Shown here: positions 6,331 through 8,488 of the stretch, one piece after another
Layout of the letters: the number at the start of each line of letters is the position of its first letter
Numbering within the stretch: the first letter of the stretch is position 1
DNA from: Chthoniobacterales bacterium
Lineage (GTDB): Bacteria; Verrucomicrobiota; Verrucomicrobiia; Chthoniobacterales; UBA10450
Length of the DNA stretch: 8,488 nucleotides
Assembly (NCBI GenBank): GCA_025980625.1
Contig: JAICXG010000117.1
Span: 1-8,488, forward strand
Reading direction: 5' to 3'
Made by a program: the position numbers and the translations under genes
The notes under the pieces: generated by a model
The model's input: only the letters and a program-made list of their open reading frames with translations
Database searches by the model: none
What the model was told of the DNA's origin: nothing

Positions 6331-6678
6331 ATGAGAGAATTGAAATCGATCCTGGTCGCGCTCTCGTTCGGGCTGGCCTTACTCGCCGTCCCGCTCGCCG
6401 GGGCCGGCTGCAACGATCCCACAGCGGCGATCGACGCCGGCTGCGCCGGCAGTTGCTGTCTGCCAAAGGAGTGCTGCGTTATCTCGGCCGGGCAGACGCT
6501 TCCTTCCACGACGCCGTTCGTCCTCAGTTCGGTCGGTCCACTTTTTCTCAGCGCCCCTTCGAGTGTGCGGCTTGTTCTGGTGGAGAGCCAGCCGGACGCA
6601 CACTCGGGTGGTCGCCTGACCGAGGCTGCCAGTCCGCCGCGAGTCACTCGCGCTCTTCTTTGTACGTTTCTGATCTGA
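6331..6678 (+). CDS. Small secreted cysteine-rich protein, head of the metal-efflux locus
   Basis: The 115-residue product has a clear Sec signal peptide: Met-Arg-Glu-Leu-Lys, then a hydrophobic core at about residues 7-22 and a likely cleavage near Ala23-Gly24-Ala25. Directly after it comes a dense cysteine cluster, Cys27, Cys38, Cys42-Cys43 and Cys48-Cys49, ending within 25 residues. The rest is Ser/Pro/Val-rich with one more Cys near the C-terminus. The lipobox is poor (Gly-Ala-Gly-Cys), so a periplasmic rather than lipid-anchored location is favoured. I do not recognise a named family. Its place before a CusC/CusB-like pair suggests periplasmic thiol-based metal binding. ATG 6331 is preferred over the in-frame TTG at 6316 because the signal peptide begins there; the ribosome-binding site is weak. 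It ends 71 bases before the next gene. Confidence 0.6.
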   Translation: MRELKSILVALSFGLALLAVPLAGAGCNDPTAAIDAGCAGSCCLPKECCVISAGQTLPSTTPFVLSSVGPLFLSAPSSVRLVLVESQPDAHSGGRLTEAASPPRVTRALLCTFLI

Positions 6679-6749
6679 GCTAACGCCGTTGCGGCCGGAG
6701 GTGTGCCCTTTCCACGGCATACTTCGACTTCACTCGTTCGTTTGGATCT

Positions 6750-8048
6750 ATGAAAACTACCTTTCTATTACTCTTACTTTGTCTGCTTTCATCGCTTTGC
6801 AACGCTTCCGCAGCGGATGACGCCGCACGTCTTTCGTTAGGCGAAGTCACCCGTGCGGTCCTCGCCCAGAATCCGGCGATCAAGGCATCGTTCGGGAAAT
6901 GGAACGCCGCGAAAGCGCGGGTGCCGCAGGCCGCGGCGTGGGATGACCCCAGGATAAGCGCCGAATCGCGGGTGCAACGCTTTGTCGACATCGCACCGAA
7001 CGCGTTCACCGACCAGATGGTGAGTATCGAGCAGATGATTCCCATCTCGGGCAAGAATCGCGCCCGCGCTCGCATTGCCGTGGCTGAGGCAGTGGCAGCC
7101 TACGAAGATGTGCGGCGGCAGGAACTCGACTCGATCGCCGCGGCTCGCTCGGCGTTCTTCCGCCTCGCGAATGCCTACGCGCAACTCGAAGTCAATCGCA
7201 AGAACATCGAATCACTGAAACAGATCGCCGACATCAGCCGCACGAAATATGAAACCGGCACGGAGAGCGCAGCGGACGTCCTGGTGGCAGAGACGGAAGC
7301 GACAAGCCTGGTGGAAGCGCAGCGCGATTTGGAGCGACAGCGCTCCGAGCAAGAGTCGCGGCTGAATCAGTTGATGAACCGCGATGCGTTCGCGCCGGTG
7401 GGCGAACCAATGGTGACCAGCTTTGAGTCTCCTGAGATGTCGACAGTGGACCTCCGGCGGCTGATGCTTGCCCAACGGCCGGAAATCAAAATTGCCGAGG
7501 CTAAGGTTCAAGCGCAGCAATCGAAGTTACAGCTGGCGCAGCGAGCGTGGATCCCTGATCCCGCGCTCGGCCTCAAAGCGCAGCGTTATAACGAGGCCTC
7601 CCAGGCGGTGAGCGAACTCGATCTAGGAGTTTCCTTCACGGTACCGTGGGTAAACTTCCGAAAGTACGGGGCGGAAGCGCGCGAGGCGGCCGAGGAAACT
7701 GGCGCCGCGCGGCAAGGGCTCGAGCGAGAGCAAAAGGAAGCGCTCCGCCTCTTGCGCGATCAACTGGAGAAGATCGAGACGTTTCACCATCACGTCGAGT
7801 TGTTTCGCGACAAGCTCGTGCCGCAGGCGCAACAGGCCTTCGAGGCGAATCGACTGAGTTATGAGTCGGGAAAGACATCCTTTCTCGACTGGATCACTGC
7901 ACAAAGAAACTTCCGCGATCTGGAAGCAAAAGCGCGCGAACATTTCGCCGAATATCAGATCGCGCTTGCCGAATTGGAAGCAATCACCGGTGGCGAAATC
8001 TATCCATCGCCGGCCGCCCGCCACACTCATGAAGGAAAATCCCCATGA
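6750..8048 (+). CDS. TolC/CusC-family outer-membrane efflux protein
   Basis: The 432-residue outer-membrane factor forms the trimeric exit duct of tripartite efflux pumps. The N-terminal signal peptide (poly-Leu core at about residues 5-15, cleavage near Ala-Ser-Ala before Ala-Asp-Asp) lacks a lipobox, unlike E. coli CusC. Two outer-membrane efflux repeats follow. The first includes Gln-Asn-Pro-Ala-Ile at about 40-44, Gln-Met-Ile-Pro-Ile-Ser-Gly-Lys at about 95-102, and long Ala/Glu/Arg-rich helices to about 210. The second starts around Arg-Pro-Glu-Ile-Lys, with the equivalent Phe-Thr-Val-Pro-Trp-Val-Asn strand near 295-301 and the closing Gly-Lys-Thr-Ser-Phe-Leu-Asp helix. The order outer-membrane factor then adaptor, with a metal-binding adaptor next, points to CzcC/CusC-type metal export. 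The gene has only a weak ribosome-binding site and overlaps the adaptor start by four bases (ATGA). Confidence 0.92.
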   Translation: MKTTFLLLLLCLLSSLCNASAADDAARLSLGEVTRAVLAQNPAIKASFGKWNAAKARVPQAAAWDDPRISAESRVQRFVDIAPNAFTDQMVSIEQMIPISGKNRARARIAVAEAVAAYEDVRRQELDSIAAARSAFFRLANAYAQLEVNRKNIESLKQIADISRTKYETGTESAADVLVAETEATSLVEAQRDLERQRSEQESRLNQLMNRDAFAPVGEPMVTSFESPEMSTVDLRRLMLAQRPEIKIAEAKVQAQQSKLQLAQRAWIPDPALGLKAQRYNEASQAVSELDLGVSFTVPWVNFRKYGAEAREAAEETGAARQGLEREQKEALRLLRDQLEKIETFHHHVELFRDKLVPQAQQAFEANRLSYESGKTSFLDWITAQRNFRDLEAKAREHFAEYQIALAELEAITGGEIYPSPAARHTHEGKSP

Positions 8049-8488
8049 AAGTATTCGTAGAAAAGGCTTCAGTCTTAGTCCTACTGCTGGCTCTACTTTT
8101 CGGCCCGACTTCGTGCAATAAGACCGCGTCAGGGGAAGCGAGTAACGTCGATTACTACACCTGCACCATGCACCCCTCGGTGCGGGCGAAGGCGCCGGGC
8201 AAATGTCCGATCTGCGGCATGACTTTGGTGCCGGTAATGAAAACGAGCGGATCCCAGGCAAAGGCATCCCCGGCAGCGCAACAAGGGGTCGGCGAAATGC
8301 CCGGCATGCCGGGAATGAAGACCGGCGGCGAAATGAAAGGACCGCAAACAAGTGAGTTCGTCGTCCCGGTGGAACGGCAGCAGCAAATCGGCGTGACTTA
8401 TGCGCGGGTGGAGCGCAAGCCGCTCCAGCGCACCATTCGCTCAGTCGGGATGGTGGTTCCCGACAAGGCGCTCAACTGGCAGTTCGTC
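8045..8488 (+). CDS. CusB-like RND periplasmic adaptor with N-terminal heavy-metal-binding domain, 3' end outside window
   Basis: The first 148 residues are visible. A hydrophobic export segment (about 8-20) ends at Pro-Thr-Ser-Cys24, so a lipoprotein is possible although the lipobox is imperfect. A heavy-metal-binding domain follows, Tyr-Thr-Cys-Thr-Met-His-Pro at 38-44 and Lys-Cys-Pro-Ile-Cys-Gly-Met at 53-59, giving Cys40, Met42, His43, Cys54, Cys57 and Met59 as likely ligands. Next is a Met/Gly-rich linker (about 85-101), then the start of the HlyD/CusB membrane-fusion domain (Gln-Gln-Ile-Gly-Val...Leu-Gln-Arg-Thr-Ile-Arg). The methionine-rich linker favours Cu(I)/Ag(I), but Co/Zn/Cd cannot be excluded. 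AAGGA at 8032-8036 lies eight bases before the ATG, and the start overlaps the outer-membrane-factor stop. An RND pump gene (CusA-like) is expected downstream. Confidence 0.92.
   Translation, partial: MKVFVEKASVLVLLLALLFGPTSCNKTASGEASNVDYYTCTMHPSVRAKAPGKCPICGMTLVPVMKTSGSQAKASPAAQQGVGEMPGMPGMKTGGEMKGPQTSEFVVPVERQQQIGVTYARVERKPLQRTIRSVGMVVPDKALNWQFV

Larger units (their letters stand above)
56..6842 (+). repeat. Dispersed over-represented nonamer TCGTTAGGC
   Basis: Exact + strand copies start at 56, 837, 1319, 2110, 5657 and 6834. Exact - strand copies occupy 2599-2607 and 2722-2730. One-mismatch copies are at 173 (final G) and 1909 (TTG start). These are all the GTTAGG/CCTAAC hexamers I can find in the window. 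Nine of ten lie in codon phase as Ser/Leu-Leu-Gly; the copy at 837 is in another phase (Phe-Val-Arg). All are on the sense strand of the surrounding gene or relic. Well under one chance occurrence would be expected in 8.5 kb of GC-rich DNA by rough base composition. Function is unknown. Confidence 0.75.

Noticed and set aside
7623..8351. Antisense ORF (242 codons) across the TolC/adaptor junction
   Set aside because: It spans two well-supported + strand genes and shows only compositional Arg/Pro/Ser bias.
1..8488. CRISPR arrays, tRNA/rRNA genes, insertion sequences
   Set aside because: No regularly spaced repeats, cloverleaf-like segments or transposase motifs were seen; the TCGTTAGGC copies are irregularly spaced and lie within genes.

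Overview
The window is GC-rich, densely coded bacterial DNA. All intact genes lie on the + strand and many are joined by ATGA or TAATG stop/start overlaps. The gene complement suggests a soil or environmental Gram-negative bacterium: a lanthipeptide-type dehydratase domain, a Soj-type ParA, an RtcB-associated hydrolase / phosphoribosyltransferase / erythromycin-esterase cluster, and a CusCBA-like metal efflux operon with a TolC-family outer-membrane factor. Verrucomicrobiota is my best guess, with Acidobacteriota as the alternative. There is no rRNA or other marker, so the taxonomy is tentative.

Region 1 (bases 1-2550): the C-terminal ~575 residues of a tRNA-dependent lantibiotic dehydratase (LanB N-domain type). 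It ends without the usual elimination domain and overlaps by four bases a complete ParA/Soj ATPase. No intact parB follows; only a 44-codon open frame of doubtful status starts there.

Region 2 (2551-3277): about 720 bases without an intact gene. They hold a decayed, doubly truncated fragment of an rtcB RNA-ligase gene on the - strand. It keeps about 145 recognisable codons but lacks one conserved metal-binding histidine.

Region 3 (3278-6199): a compact probable operon of a tiny membrane protein with a near-perfect Shine-Dalgarno, an alpha/beta (dienelactone-type) hydrolase, a phosphoribosyltransferase and an erythromycin-esterase-family protein. To my knowledge the last three genes often travel with RtcB and archease in bacteria, so the adjacent rtcB relic looks like the lost partner of this set.

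Region 4 (6331-8488): a metal-efflux locus. A small secreted cysteine-rich protein precedes a TolC/CusC-like outer-membrane factor, which overlaps the start of a CusB-like periplasmic adaptor. The adaptor has an N-terminal heavy-metal-binding domain and runs off the window.

Across the window the nonamer TCGTTAGGC recurs far more often than base composition predicts: eight exact copies and two one-mismatch copies, always on the coding strand. Every Ser-Leu-Gly tripeptide in the window is encoded as TCG-TTA-GGN. This sequence-level signal is the most unexpected thing here.
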